Assembly (NCBI RefSeq): GCF_002902945.1
Contig: NZ_CP026103.1
Span: 930,001-994,000 of the forward strand
DNA length: 64,000 nt
Direction: 5' to 3'
Source: Paraburkholderia caribensis
Lineage (GTDB): Bacteria > Pseudomonadota > Gammaproteobacteria > Burkholderiales > Burkholderiaceae
The translations under genes and the position numbers were made by a program. Below the pieces are notes generated by a model. The model saw only the letters and a list, made by a program, of their open reading frames with translations. It was not told the origin of the DNA and did no database searches. Position 1 is the stretch's first letter; every line of letters begins with the position of its first letter. Below, one piece after another: positions 45,088 through 54,305 of the stretch.

Positions 45088-46765
45088 TGCGGCAGGTAAA
45101 GGACGCAGATTCGGTGACAGGCGAAGACATCAGATCGAGTACCGGTTTCCAGAAGGCTGGGTCGTCGAAGGTCTGCACGGGAACGTTGGTATCGAAGGCA
45201 AAGGTCTGCGCCGTTTCGGCCGAGGTCAGCGGCTCGGCGGTGGCGAGTTGCAGCGACAACGTGGACGTATCGGCGTCGGAGGCATCGCGACGATTGCGCT
45301 GACGTGTGACGATGCGCTCTGCCAGGATGTCGGGGGCGGCGTGAAAATCCAGTACGCGCGTCGGTACGCCCAGGCGCTCCCCGAGCGAGAAAAAGGCGCT
45401 GCGGTGGCGACGCTCGAGGAAAGTCGCGTCGACGATCACGCTGTAGCCTGCCTGTAGAACAGAGGTTGCGAGGCCGATCAGGTGGTTGTAGACGGCGTGT
45501 CGTGCTACTTGCGTGTAGTGCGTCGCGTCCAGGCGGGTAGTTGCCGCGGGCGTGGACTCCAGACGCTTGCGTTCGACATCGCTCGACAGACACACTGCGC
45601 CGCTCGACTCCGCCAGTGCCTGACTGGCGACGGATTTACCGGAACCCGAAAAGCCATGGCAAAGCAGCAGGACGGGCGGCGGATTTTTTGACTCGGCTGC
45701 GGCGATATCCATGTAGCGGGCGGCATCGCGCGCTGCTGCGGCGGCTTTCGGATGCAAGCCGTTCTTGCTGTAAAGATACGCCACGAGCGCTCGAACCAGA
45801 GCGCGATATGCGACATAGAGCGGCATAAGATCGAGTGCCGCATAGTCGCCCGTTGCCTCAAGCCATCGGTTCAGCAGCCGATTCGACAGACGCGTTCCTG
45901 CGCGCGCCCGCAGATCCATGACGAGGAAAGCAATGTCATTGGCGATATCGATCCAGCGCAGCGCATCGTCGAAGTCGATGCAGTCGAACATGGATACCTC
46001 GCCGCGCCAGCGCATCACGTTGTCGAGGTGCAGATCGCCATGACAGGCGCGCACGAAGCCGTCGGCACGGCGCCTGTTTATTGCGCCCGCGCGTTGCGCA
46101 AGTTGTTGTTTGCACCAGGCGGCGATTTCACGCAGAGCCGGCTCGTTACAGCCTGCCTGCAGGGACGCATTGACAGCGTCGACCTGCGCCTTGAGTAGCG
46201 CGGCGCTGCCATATCGGGCGAGCGGTGCGTCTCGCGGCGCATGCCGATGCCAGGCCGCAAGTCGATGGGCAGCACGATCGACATCGTGCGCCGACAGCGC
46301 TCCGCTTCGCGCGAGACTGGAAAAGAGCCCGGATTCGTCGAAGCGACGCATCTTGACTGCGTGTTCGACTGTGCGGCCCCCCGATTCGAGCGTGAGCGTA
46401 CGTCCACGGCGCTTGATCGGAAGCACGCCGAGGTAAAGTCCCTGCGCAAGCGGTCTGTTCAGCCGCACCTGGGCTTCGCAGCAACCTCGCCTTGCCTCTG
46501 GCGCGGTGAAATCCGCGAATCCCGGCGCGACGGGCTTGATGATCTTATATGCGAACCGGCCCGCGAGGTACACGATTGAGATATGCGTTTCTATTCTGAT
46601 GATCCGGCCAGCCGGATGCGCATAGGTGCACCCTCGCTGCATGGCGGCGTCCACACCCTGCACCTGACGTCTCGCAGCCCGGATGCGGTTCGCGCCATGG
46701 AGCGGGCCCGAATTTGTTGAATGAGCGCGCCGTTTCGTCGTTCTGTGTCTGAGTGGTTTGGTCAC
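44981..46765 (-). CDS. Fused APH-like kinase and AAA (P-loop) kinase
   Basis: 594 aa from GTG 46765 (GGGAGGCAGGC upstream). Residues 30-330 resemble aminoglycoside phosphotransferase/choline-kinase enzymes, with the Brenner-type motif CHGDLHLDNVM and metal-binding IDFDDALRWIDIANDIAFL. Residues 365-530 form an AAA_33/zeta-toxin-like kinase with Walker A GFSGSGKSV and SVIVDATFLERRHR. The last ~40 residues (RCKSENNRYAAEQDSRR onward) look non-conserved and overlap the DUF1488 gene. The substrate is unknown. It follows phaZ by 12 bp and is probably in a groEL-phaZ-kinase transcript. Confidence 0.82.
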   Translation of the reverse strand: MTKPLRHRTTKRRAHSTNSGPLHGANRIRAARRQVQGVDAAMQRGCTYAHPAGRIIRIETHISIVYLAGRFAYKIIKPVAPGFADFTAPEARRGCCEAQVRLNRPLAQGLYLGVLPIKRRGRTLTLESGGRTVEHAVKMRRFDESGLFSSLARSGALSAHDVDRAAHRLAAWHRHAPRDAPLARYGSAALLKAQVDAVNASLQAGCNEPALREIAAWCKQQLAQRAGAINRRRADGFVRACHGDLHLDNVMRWRGEVSMFDCIDFDDALRWIDIANDIAFLVMDLRARAGTRLSNRLLNRWLEATGDYAALDLMPLYVAYRALVRALVAYLYSKNGLHPKAAAAARDAARYMDIAAAESKNPPPVLLLCHGFSGSGKSVASQALAESSGAVCLSSDVERKRLESTPAATTRLDATHYTQVARHAVYNHLIGLATSVLQAGYSVIVDATFLERRHRSAFFSLGERLGVPTRVLDFHAAPDILAERIVTRQRNRRDASDADTSTLSLQLATAEPLTSAETAQTFAFDTNVPVQTFDDPAFWKPVLDLMSSPVTESASFTCRIRCKSENNRYAAEQDSRRPRSASAGRQPRSHDDAQ

Positions 46766-46777
46766 GCCTGCCTCCCG

Positions 46778-48064
46778 CTACGGGTTGGTGTGTCTTTGGG
46801 TTGTCTGATCGGTATGCTCAACGCCGATTTCCTCGATTTCGCGCCAGAATCCGCTCAGAGCTGGATGAACGGCGTCGCGCCAGCGTGAGCCCGTGAAAAG
46901 GTCATAGTGATTGCATGCCGGAACGGTTATGTGACGGTCGTGCGGTGCCGAGGCACCGCACAATATGTGAGCGCAGTGCGTCTGGCCGGCGCCGGTGATG
47001 TCGTCGAGTTCGCCTTCGACGGTGCACAACGGTGTGCGGGAGAGCGCGTTCAGTTCGACGCGCCGAGCTTGGACCCACCACGCATTGCGCGGTAGCAAAT
47101 GCTCCTGGAAGACGATGCGAAGGATGTCGAGGAAGTAGCGTTCCGCCATGTCCAGTACGGCGGCGTACTCGTTCAGTGCTCGCAGCGACTGGACGGCGGC
47201 GCGCGTGTCGCCTGCCAGCCAGTGCGACCAGTAAGCCAATTCGAGACGGACGTGCCGTTCCGGATGCGCTGCGAAGATAGCGGCCTGCTGGATGAAGCCG
47301 GGATAGACGCGCCTTCCCGCACCGCGATACGGCGGCGGAACAACGTCGATCACATGGTTGCGAAACCATGTCAGCGTGTGCGATGTGGCGAACCGGTCGA
47401 TTATGGTCGGATTGAGGCGGGTATCAATGGGCCCGCCAATCAGCGAGATGCTGGCGAAGGGCGCCGTACGCTCGCTGGCAAGCAACGCTGCGGCGGCGAG
47501 TGCGGGTACGGCCGCCTGGCACACGGCGACGACGTGTATCGGCGGTCCGTGTGCGTGGGCCGTACTGAGGAAGCATTCGAGCGCAAGCACATAGTCGTCG
47601 AGCGACAGAGGACCGGCATCGGGTGGCACATCACGCGCGTCAGCCCAGTCGGAAACGAACACGTCGCGCTCCTCGAGCAATGTTTCGACCGTTTCGCGCA
47701 GCATGACGGCGTGGTGGCCCGCCAGCGGCGCGCAAAGCATGACGGGCCAGCCGACTACCGCCTGGGGCGCCACGCGGACACGAGTGAATTTGCGTAGTGT
47801 GCCCGCCGGCAGGGAACGGACGACGCTCTCTTCAACATCGATCCCGTTCCCGTTGCTCGTCACCGCGTGGATTTCGAACGGCGGCGCTTGCCCGTAGGCA
47901 CATGTCGATCTGAGTAGCCAGTGGCTGAACGCGTTTGCCATGTCTGCCGTGTCCGTCGCGGGCATGTGTGTCGAGACGCCGCAGATGTCGTTGCGCAGCG
48001 TTCCCCCTGCAATCGTTCGGGCGAGGCGCCGTTGTGCATCGATGAAGGCATACCACATTGTCAA
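46778..48064 (-). CDS. phaZ: Intracellular PHA (PHB) depolymerase
   Basis: 428 aa, about the length of Ralstonia-type intracellular PhaZ. The nucleophile is a cysteine in IHVVAVCQAAVPA (C182) instead of the lipase serine, as in that family. Asp in VEGELDDITGAGQ and His in PACNHYDLFTGSRW complete the triad. The enzyme mobilises stored polyhydroxybutyrate in the cytosol. It is transcribed leftward after groEL, and the cognate synthase gene lies at 55359, so storage and release sit in the same island. Confidence 0.85.
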   Translation of the reverse strand: MTMWYAFIDAQRRLARTIAGGTLRNDICGVSTHMPATDTADMANAFSHWLLRSTCAYGQAPPFEIHAVTSNGNGIDVEESVVRSLPAGTLRKFTRVRVAPQAVVGWPVMLCAPLAGHHAVMLRETVETLLEERDVFVSDWADARDVPPDAGPLSLDDYVLALECFLSTAHAHGPPIHVVAVCQAAVPALAAAALLASERTAPFASISLIGGPIDTRLNPTIIDRFATSHTLTWFRNHVIDVVPPPYRGAGRRVYPGFIQQAAIFAAHPERHVRLELAYWSHWLAGDTRAAVQSLRALNEYAAVLDMAERYFLDILRIVFQEHLLPRNAWWVQARRVELNALSRTPLCTVEGELDDITGAGQTHCAHILCGASAPHDRHITVPACNHYDLFTGSRWRDAVHPALSGFWREIEEIGVEHTDQTTQRHTNP

Positions 48065-48180
48065 CTCCGTGGGCCATCAATAGCGCAGAAAACGTTGCCG
48101 CACCGGCTGGCACGCATCGGTAGTGCGAGACATGATCGCCCCGTAGCATTCAGGACCTGGCCATGCTCGATTGAGGGAGC

Positions 48181-49803
48181 TCATGCAAATTCCCGGCCCC
48201 AGTCGCCGCGACCTGCACCATCGGCGCGATCCTTCGGCGGATGCACGATCATGCAATCGGTCGTCAGCAGGAGCGACGCCACCGAGATGGCGTTCTGCAA
48301 GGCGGTGCGCGCCACCTTGACGGGATCGACTATGCCTCGTTGGATCATGTCGGCATAGTCGCCGTGAGCGGCATCGTAGCCGAATGCATCGCCCGCTTCG
48401 GCGACGGCATGGACGACAGCCTGCGCATCGGCACCGGCATTTTGCGCGATCTGTCGCAGCGGCGATGCAAGCGCGTCGTATACGATCCGTGCACCGATTT
48501 TCTGCGCCTGCGTCTCGCCGTAATGTTCGAGGACACGGCGCGCGCGCAGCAGCGCGACGCCTCCGCCTGGCACGAAGCCTTCCTCGACGGCGGCGCGTGT
48601 CGAATGAAGCGCGTCTTCGAAGCGGTTCTTCCGTTCGCGCAGTGCGGTTTCGGTTGCGGCGCCTACCCGGATCACGGCGACTCCGCCCGAAAGCTTGGTG
48701 AGCCGTCGGTTGAGGTTCTCACGCTCGTATCCGTCGGTGCTCGCGTCAATGCGCTTCCTCAGTCCGGCTATGCGATCCGCGACGCGCGCATGATCTCCAT
48801 TGCCTGCCACGATGGTCGTCGTGTCGCGCGTAATTTCGACGCGCCGTGCAGCACCGAGATCTTCGAGGGTGGCGTTTTCGAGCGTGCGTCCCGTCTGCGC
48901 CGAGACGACGGTCGCCCCCGTCAGGGCAGCGAGATCTGCTAGTTGCTCGGTGCGGCTCTCACCGAAGCCTGGCGAGCGGATCGCGCAGGACTTGAACGTG
49001 CCGCGCAGATGGTTGACGACGAGTGTGGCCAGTGCTTCGCCTTCTATCTCGTTGGCAATCACGAAAAGCGGCTTGCCTGTTCCCATGACTGCTTCGAGGA
49101 TGGGCAGCAGTTGTGGGATCGACGAGATATTCATATCGCACAACAGCACCCTCGGTTCGTCGAGCACCACATTGCGCTGGTCTTCCCCGAGATAGAGCGG
49201 CGAGACGAGACCTCGGTCTAGCAGAGATCCGTCGACCGTCTCGAGTTCGTCGTCGAGTTTGGAGCCGTCCTCGATACTGATTGCGCCTTCTTTCCCGACG
49301 CGCGTGACCGCGTCGGCCACCAGCGTGCCGATGCTTGCATCGCCGCTCGCGGAAATCGTCGCGATCTGCCGCATTTCGTCGACCGTCGAACACGGGCGTG
49401 CGAGCCTGTGAAGTTCGGCGACGACCTGTTTGCCCGCATCCTCGATGGCACGCTTCAGGGCCATCGGATCGTGCCCTGCCGTCACGCATTTGTTGCCTTC
49501 CACGACGATCGCCTGTGCAAGCGTTGTGGCGGTTGTCGTGCCGTCGCCCGCGACTTCACTCGTGCGCGTTGCGACCTCGCGAAGCAACTGAGCGCCCATT
49601 TCTTCGTACGGGTCAGGCAGATCGACCGAGCCCGCGACCACCACCCCTGAGTTTGCGACGAGCGGCGCGCCCGGCACGCGCTCGACGATCACATTGCGGC
49701 CGCCGGGGCCAAGCGTGACCTTGACGGCCTCAGCAAGCGCGTTTACGCCGTTAAGCAGCAACTGCCGCGCATCCTGATGAAATACGAGTGATTTGTGCAA
49801 CAC
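48181..49803 (-). CDS. groEL: GroEL-type chaperonin (paralogue)
   Basis: 540 aa from GTG 49803 (GGAGG seven bases upstream). Hallmarks are LGPGGRNVIVE, the ATP-binding VAGDGTTTATTLAQAIV, FGESRTEQLADLAALTGATV and EEGFVPGGGVALLRA. The C-terminus ends in a charged tail (DRADGAGRGDWGREFA) and lacks the usual GGM repeat. Several apical positions differ from housekeeping GroEL. No groES is adjacent, so it is a secondary, perhaps specialised copy. The FNR-type site at 49898-49911 lies 94 bp upstream. Confidence 0.92.
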   Translation of the reverse strand: MLHKSLVFHQDARQLLLNGVNALAEAVKVTLGPGGRNVIVERVPGAPLVANSGVVVAGSVDLPDPYEEMGAQLLREVATRTSEVAGDGTTTATTLAQAIVVEGNKCVTAGHDPMALKRAIEDAGKQVVAELHRLARPCSTVDEMRQIATISASGDASIGTLVADAVTRVGKEGAISIEDGSKLDDELETVDGSLLDRGLVSPLYLGEDQRNVVLDEPRVLLCDMNISSIPQLLPILEAVMGTGKPLFVIANEIEGEALATLVVNHLRGTFKSCAIRSPGFGESRTEQLADLAALTGATVVSAQTGRTLENATLEDLGAARRVEITRDTTTIVAGNGDHARVADRIAGLRKRIDASTDGYERENLNRRLTKLSGGVAVIRVGAATETALRERKNRFEDALHSTRAAVEEGFVPGGGVALLRARRVLEHYGETQAQKIGARIVYDALASPLRQIAQNAGADAQAVVHAVAEAGDAFGYDAAHGDYADMIQRGIVDPVKVARTALQNAISVASLLLTTDCMIVHPPKDRADGAGRGDWGREFA

Positions 49804-49897
49804 GAGAGACCTCCGCGGGCGTTGTCCGATAGCGCATTCGGTGCGGCTACCGTAATGGACTGTTTGCCTATTTAAGTCCCCGCAGGCGGGAAGGCTG

Positions 49898-49911
49898 TTG
49901 ATCTGTGTCAA
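49898..49911. promoter_or_regulatory. FNR/ANR-type site between groEL and ftsH
   Basis: TTGATCTGTGTCAA lies in the divergent promoter region, 54 bp before the ftsH start and 94 bp before the groEL start. Confidence 0.72.
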
Positions 49912-49965
49912 TCGGCCCGAGGCGATGGCGGCAGAACATCATGAGACCGGACACGCCGCTCCTCG

Positions 49966-51942
49966 ATGCCCCGAGAAACCATGATGCCCACACAGCGTCC
50001 ATCGCGCGCTCCGCGCAAATCGCCCAGGTGGTTCGGCCTGGTGAGTATCGCGATCACAATGTTCTTCGTTATGGTCGTCGTACTACAGTTCCTGACGGCG
50101 CAAGGCATGACGACGGAAATTGCGTACAGCGATTTTCAGCAACTGGTTGCTGCGGGACAGGTCACCAACGTCGAGATAACGCCCACCCGCATCACGGGGG
50201 CGCTCAAAATGCCGGGTGCCGCGTCACTGCTGCCGGCGTCCGACACGGCAGCGCTCAACAGGAATGGCGAGCCGTGGCGCTTCACGACGGTACGTGTCGC
50301 CGATGACGGCCTGGCTGACACCCTTACCGCAGCGGGCATCCGCTACACGGGTGGCGTGGACAGTGCGTGGCCTGGCATGCTGTTTTCCTGGGCCGTGCCA
50401 TTGCTGGCCATGTTCTTCGTGTGGAATCTGCTAATGCCGCGCATGGGCGGTTTGCAACAGTACACAAAGATGGGCCGCGGCAACGGCCATATTCTCGTGC
50501 AGAACGAAACAGGCATCACCTTCGACGACATCGCGGGAATCGATGAAGCCAAGGCGGAACTTAGACAGATCGTCGCGTTTCTGCGCGACGCCGACCGGTA
50601 TCGCCGTCTTGGCGGCAAGATTCCGAAGGGTGTGCTAATCGTCGGCGCGCCGGGCACGGGTAAAACGCTGCTCGCCAAGGCCGTTGCGGGTGAAGCGGGC
50701 GTGCCCTTCTATTCGGTGAGCGGCGCGGGATTTGTCGAAATGTTCGTTGGCGTGGGTGCCGCCCGCGTGCGGGATCTTTTCGAGCAGGCGCAAGGCGAGG
50801 CGCCTTGCATTATTTTCATCGACGAACTGGATGCGCTCGGCAAAGTGCGCGGAGCCGGCCTGACTTCAGGCAATGACGAGCGCGAGCAGACGCTCAACCA
50901 GTTGCTCATTGAGATGGACGGTTTCAATTCCAATTCGGGTGTAATCATCATGGCGGCGACGAACCGCCCTGAGACGCTCGACCCCGCATTGCTGCGTCCC
51001 GGCCGGTTCGACAGGCATATCGCTATCGACCGACCCGACCTCAACGGCCGCCGTCAGATTCTCGCGGTGCATACGCGCCACGTGCAGTTGGCGGACGACG
51101 TCGATCTGAACGAACTGGCCTCCCGTATGCCTGGCTTCGTCGGTGCGGACCTCGCGAATGTCGTCAACGAAGCTGCGCTGCACGCCGCTGAAGCCGACAA
51201 GCAGGCCGTCGACATGTCCGACTTCGATGAAGCAATCGACCGCGCGATGACGGGCATGGAACGCAAGAGCCGCGTCATGAACGCGCAGGAAAAGATCACG
51301 ATCGCGTATCACGAGGCGGGGCACGCTCTCGTCGCACATAGCCGCAAGCACTGCGATCCCGTCAAGAAAGTGTCGATCATTCCGCGCGGCGTCGCCGCGC
51401 TCGGTTACACGCAGCAAGTGCCGACGGAAGACCGCTACGTGCTGCGCCAAAGCGAACTGCTCGACCGGCTCGATGCGCTGCTCGGCGGCCGCGTCGCAGA
51501 GGAACTGGTCTTCGGCGATGTATCGACCGGCGCGGAGAACGATCTCGATCGCGCGACGGCGATGGTGCGGCATATGGTGAGCCGTTACGGGATGAGTGAA
51601 CGCATCGGGCTGGCGACGATGAGCGAATCGACGACTGCTCTGGACGTGCCGGGACCAGGTGGATGGCGCGGGTCGTCTTGCAGCGATGCCACGGCCCGTC
51701 TTGTCGACGAGGAAATTCGCCGGATGCTCGAAGAGGCTCATGCACGCGTCAAAGCCACGCTCTCAAACCAGCGCGCGACGCTCGAACGCATCGCCCGGCT
51801 GCTGCTCGAGCGCGAGGTGCTCGATCACGAGATGCTGCAACGCGCGATCGACGGCACATCGAAGACGGTCGAGCAGGTCGGCGTGACACGCACCGGTGCA
51901 GATGTCGATGCGGGAGCACGCAAGGAATCGTGCTCTGGATGA
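49966..51942 (+). CDS. ftsH: ATP-dependent zinc metalloprotease FtsH (paralogue)
   Basis: 658 aa (653 from the internal ATG at 49981). Two transmembrane helices (about 23-45 and 130-150) flank a periplasmic domain. The AAA module has Walker A GAPGTGKT (~226), Walker B CIIFIDELDAL and the second region of homology ATNRPETLDPALLRPGRFD. The zinc protease motif is YHEAGHALVAH (~448). It is a membrane quality-control protease. It is divergent from groEL with an FNR-type site between them, and is probably a stress-specific second copy. Confidence 0.92.
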   Translation: MPRETMMPTQRPSRAPRKSPRWFGLVSIAITMFFVMVVVLQFLTAQGMTTEIAYSDFQQLVAAGQVTNVEITPTRITGALKMPGAASLLPASDTAALNRNGEPWRFTTVRVADDGLADTLTAAGIRYTGGVDSAWPGMLFSWAVPLLAMFFVWNLLMPRMGGLQQYTKMGRGNGHILVQNETGITFDDIAGIDEAKAELRQIVAFLRDADRYRRLGGKIPKGVLIVGAPGTGKTLLAKAVAGEAGVPFYSVSGAGFVEMFVGVGAARVRDLFEQAQGEAPCIIFIDELDALGKVRGAGLTSGNDEREQTLNQLLIEMDGFNSNSGVIIMAATNRPETLDPALLRPGRFDRHIAIDRPDLNGRRQILAVHTRHVQLADDVDLNELASRMPGFVGADLANVVNEAALHAAEADKQAVDMSDFDEAIDRAMTGMERKSRVMNAQEKITIAYHEAGHALVAHSRKHCDPVKKVSIIPRGVAALGYTQQVPTEDRYVLRQSELLDRLDALLGGRVAEELVFGDVSTGAENDLDRATAMVRHMVSRYGMSERIGLATMSESTTALDVPGPGGWRGSSCSDATARLVDEEIRRMLEEAHARVKATLSNQRATLERIARLLLEREVLDHEMLQRAIDGTSKTVEQVGVTRTGADVDAGARKESCSG

Positions 51943-51988
51943 ACGCGGACACTCGCGCGCGTTTCGCCCTCGCGGCCGGTGAGTGCGC

Positions 51989-52002
51989 TTGACATGAATC
52001 AA
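51989..52002. promoter_or_regulatory. FNR/ANR-type site
   Basis: TTGACATGAATCAA lies 156 bp before the hsp20 start at 52159. Confidence 0.65.
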
Positions 52003-52158
52003 CGGCGCGGCGCGGGTTCGGGCTAGGCTGAAGGCACGACTCACGATACTGCTCGTCCCGAACAGCAAGGGGAGAGCTTCGATGAAGATGTGAACCGGCT
52101 TTCGAAGGTCGGACAACTGGGGCCATGTCCTGGCCTGCTTACCTGAAGGAGAAGTGCA

Positions 52159-52596
52159 ATGAGCAATCTGACGCGTTTTGACCCGTTCTCGCTGGACCCG
52201 GTCGTTTCGGATCTGTTTCAGGGTTTTTTCCGGCCCATGCGGTCGATAGCGACGCCTCAGGAGGCCGAGCTTGCGTCAATGAAGATCGACGTGACGGAAA
52301 ACGATGGCGCCTACACGGTGAAGGCTGAGCTTCCGGGCCTCGACAAAAAGGATATTGACGTACATATCGACGGGCGCATCGTCTCGATCAACGCGAAGGT
52401 CGAACGCAACAAGGAAGAAAAAGAAGGCGAGCGCGTGATCCGGCGGGAGCGCTATTCCGGCGCATTCAGCCGCTCGTTTTCGCTCGCAGGCGAGGTGGAT
52501 GACGCCAGAGCGACGGCCGAGTACAAGGACGGCGTGCTGTCGTTGAACCTGCCGAAAAGGGCGCCGGCCGACCAGAAGCGCCTGACGGTGAACTGA
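52159..52596 (+). CDS. Hsp20-family small heat shock protein
   Basis: 145 aa. The alpha-crystallin domain spans about 40-135 (MKIDVTENDGAYTVKAELPG, GLDKKDIDVHIDGRIVSINA, ERYSGAFSRSFSLAGEVDDA) and ends with LNLPKRAPADQKRLTVN. AAGGAGAAG precedes the ATG. It holds unfolding proteins, and its context with GroEL and FtsH forms a proteostasis set. The transcript probably ends at the hairpin at 52688-52720. Confidence 0.93.
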   Translation: MSNLTRFDPFSLDPVVSDLFQGFFRPMRSIATPQEAELASMKIDVTENDGAYTVKAELPGLDKKDIDVHIDGRIVSINAKVERNKEEKEGERVIRRERYSGAFSRSFSLAGEVDDARATAEYKDGVLSLNLPKRAPADQKRLTVN

Positions 52597-52687
52597 TACG
52601 TGCGCGGCGTGCCTTGCTTGTCATGGCGCGCTTTTCGGGGTCTCCGTGCTGCGAACAAAAGAAGCCGAACGGATCTACGGGGAATTC

Positions 52688-52720
52688 GAAACGGGCCTGA
52701 TTTCCAGGCCTGTTTCCTTT
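52688..52720. terminator. Rho-independent-type terminator
   Basis: A 12-bp stem (52688-52699 with 52705-52716, one G-T pair) and a 5-base loop are followed by CTTTGTT. It sits between the convergent hsp20 and nitroreductase genes and may serve hsp20, or both. Confidence 0.6.
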
Positions 52721-52790
52721 GTTGGCGCAATGTGGGGATTGCGGGCGCGGACGGCCACCGTCGCCCGCTGTCCGGAGGAACAAGATGATG

Positions 52791-53459
52791 TCAATCTGCG
52801 AGCGAGGTTAGCGTCGTTCCTTGTGCGCCGACCGTTTGCGCAAGGATAGGCAGTTCGTCTTCGTTCAGCTTCAGTGCGTCGCTCAGCAGACGATGATTGA
52901 TCCAGCCACGCACGACGCAGCCAAGCCCTTCGGAGGCGCAGTACAGCGACACGTTCTGCGCCATTGCGCCTGCAGAAACGGCAGAAAAGATATCGCGCTG
53001 TTGCGGCGGCATGTCGAGCAGACGCGACATGTTCACCACATACACCAGGTCCAGCGGCGCAGCGCCGACAAAGTCCTGATAACCGGTCAGATTGCGCGCA
53101 TCGCTAGCCTGCTTGAGGACGAGCCGATGCGCGGGCGCATCGTATCGATAGACGCCATTCGGCATCACGGCATACAGATCGACTTCATTGAACGCATGCG
53201 CCGATGGCGCGGTGCGGCCGCCCGTGCGCGGCCGATTGATGCCATCGGCCGCCCACAGCAACGCGCCGAGTGTGGCGGGGGTAAGGGGCGCGTCGGAGAA
53301 CTCGCGCGTGCTGGCACGTAGCGCGAGCGCCTTCATCAGCGGCGCGCCCGAGGTCATATCGGGTTTCGGAAGTTCGATAACGGCAGGGGCGTCGCCCCGG
53401 GCACGAGCCGGCGCACGACCATGCGCGGGTTTGTAAGTAAGCAGTTGCGTGTCGGACAT
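52791..53459 (-). CDS. Nitroreductase (SagB/ThcOx-type FMN enzyme)
   Basis: 222 aa from ATG 53459 (AAGGAGT upstream). The FMN-binding start KALALRASTREFSDAPLTPA is followed by GALLWAADGINRP and RTAPSAHAFNEVDLYAVMPN. The C-terminal part AMAQNVSLYCASEGLGCVVR is typical of NADH-dependent nitroreductases. It is cytosolic and likely reduces quinones or nitro compounds. An FNR-type site lies 86 bp upstream. Confidence 0.87.
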   Translation of the reverse strand: MSDTQLLTYKPAHGRAPARARGDAPAVIELPKPDMTSGAPLMKALALRASTREFSDAPLTPATLGALLWAADGINRPRTGGRTAPSAHAFNEVDLYAVMPNGVYRYDAPAHRLVLKQASDARNLTGYQDFVGAAPLDLVYVVNMSRLLDMPPQQRDIFSAVSAGAMAQNVSLYCASEGLGCVVRGWINHRLLSDALKLNEDELPILAQTVGAQGTTLTSLAD

Positions 53460-53545
53460 GATCGACTCCTTCGTGGATGGGCCGATGCATTCGCATAGGC
53501 GTCGGTGCATCGCTTCCAGGATAGAGGCGGGTTGAGTTGCGACTG

Positions 53546-53559
53546 TTGACTTCAGTCAA
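53546..53559. promoter_or_regulatory. FNR/ANR-type site
   Basis: TTGACTTCAGTCAA lies 86 bp before the leftward nitroreductase start at 53459. Confidence 0.7.
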
Positions 53560-54146
53560 TCGCATCGCGATGCGGTTTGTGCGACCAATGCCAATGACAG
53601 TGACAGCGCCGATCATCCCGCCAAGGTGCGCGAAATGCGCGACGCCCGGCGCTTCGTGCGAAACGCCCAGCAACAGTTCGATCAACGCATAGCCGGTGGC
53701 GAAGAGCCAGGCGGGCATCGGAATGGGCGGAAACAGCAGCATCACCCGTCTGGGTGGAAAGATCAGCGCATAGGCGACGAGCGCGTCGAACACGCCGGCC
53801 GATGGGCCGATCGCCGGATAGGCGTCGCCTGTCGACGTCAGGCCCGCGAGCAACTGCGCGACACCGCCGCATAAGACGCTCGCGAGATAGAGTCGCAGGT
53901 TCTACCCGCCCCCAGCACGCGCTCGACCCCGCGCCAAACATGAACAAGCAGAGCATGTCGAACACAAGATGCGCGACGTTCGTATGCAGCGCACCGTAAG
54001 TCACGATTTGCCAAATGTGGAAAGCAGGGACGCTTTGCGTTGGCGTGATAAAGCGGCCACAACGCGAAGCGGTCGATCGGCGAAACGGGGCTCGCCGCTT
54101 CGATTGCAAATGCAAGCACGTTCAGCGCAATCAGGAAGCGTGTCAT
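53560..54146 (-). pseudogene. Rhomboid-family protease, multiply frameshifted
   Basis: Pieces of one rhomboid lie in different frames: TRFLIALNVLAFAIEAASPV (first helix), then AFHIWQIVTYGALHTNVAHL with FDMLCLFMFGAG, then LLAGLTSTGDAYPAIGPSAG (serine region), VFDALVAYALIFPP and HFAHLGGMIGA (histidine helix). At least two indels separate them, and the last frame has no stop at the expected place. The gene is dead. The downstream nitroreductase promoter now lies at its end. Confidence 0.72.
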
Positions 54147-54218
54147 GGCTCTGGGCTTACGGGAGTGGGACCTGCGGATAAAACTGGTATCAGAATAATG
54201 CTGAGAAGTCCCGCATGC

Positions 54219-54232
54219 TTGATCTGTATCAG
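54219..54232. promoter_or_regulatory. FNR/ANR-type site (one mismatch)
   Basis: TTGATCTGTATCAG lies 73 bp before the BON-protein start at 54306; the last base departs from the consensus. Confidence 0.55.
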
Positions 54233-54305
54233 TCCCATTGTCTGCCCGCGGGACGAAGCTTCTCTCTGGTGGCGCGAGCCACGATTCAGATCGAGGAGAT
54301 GCGCG

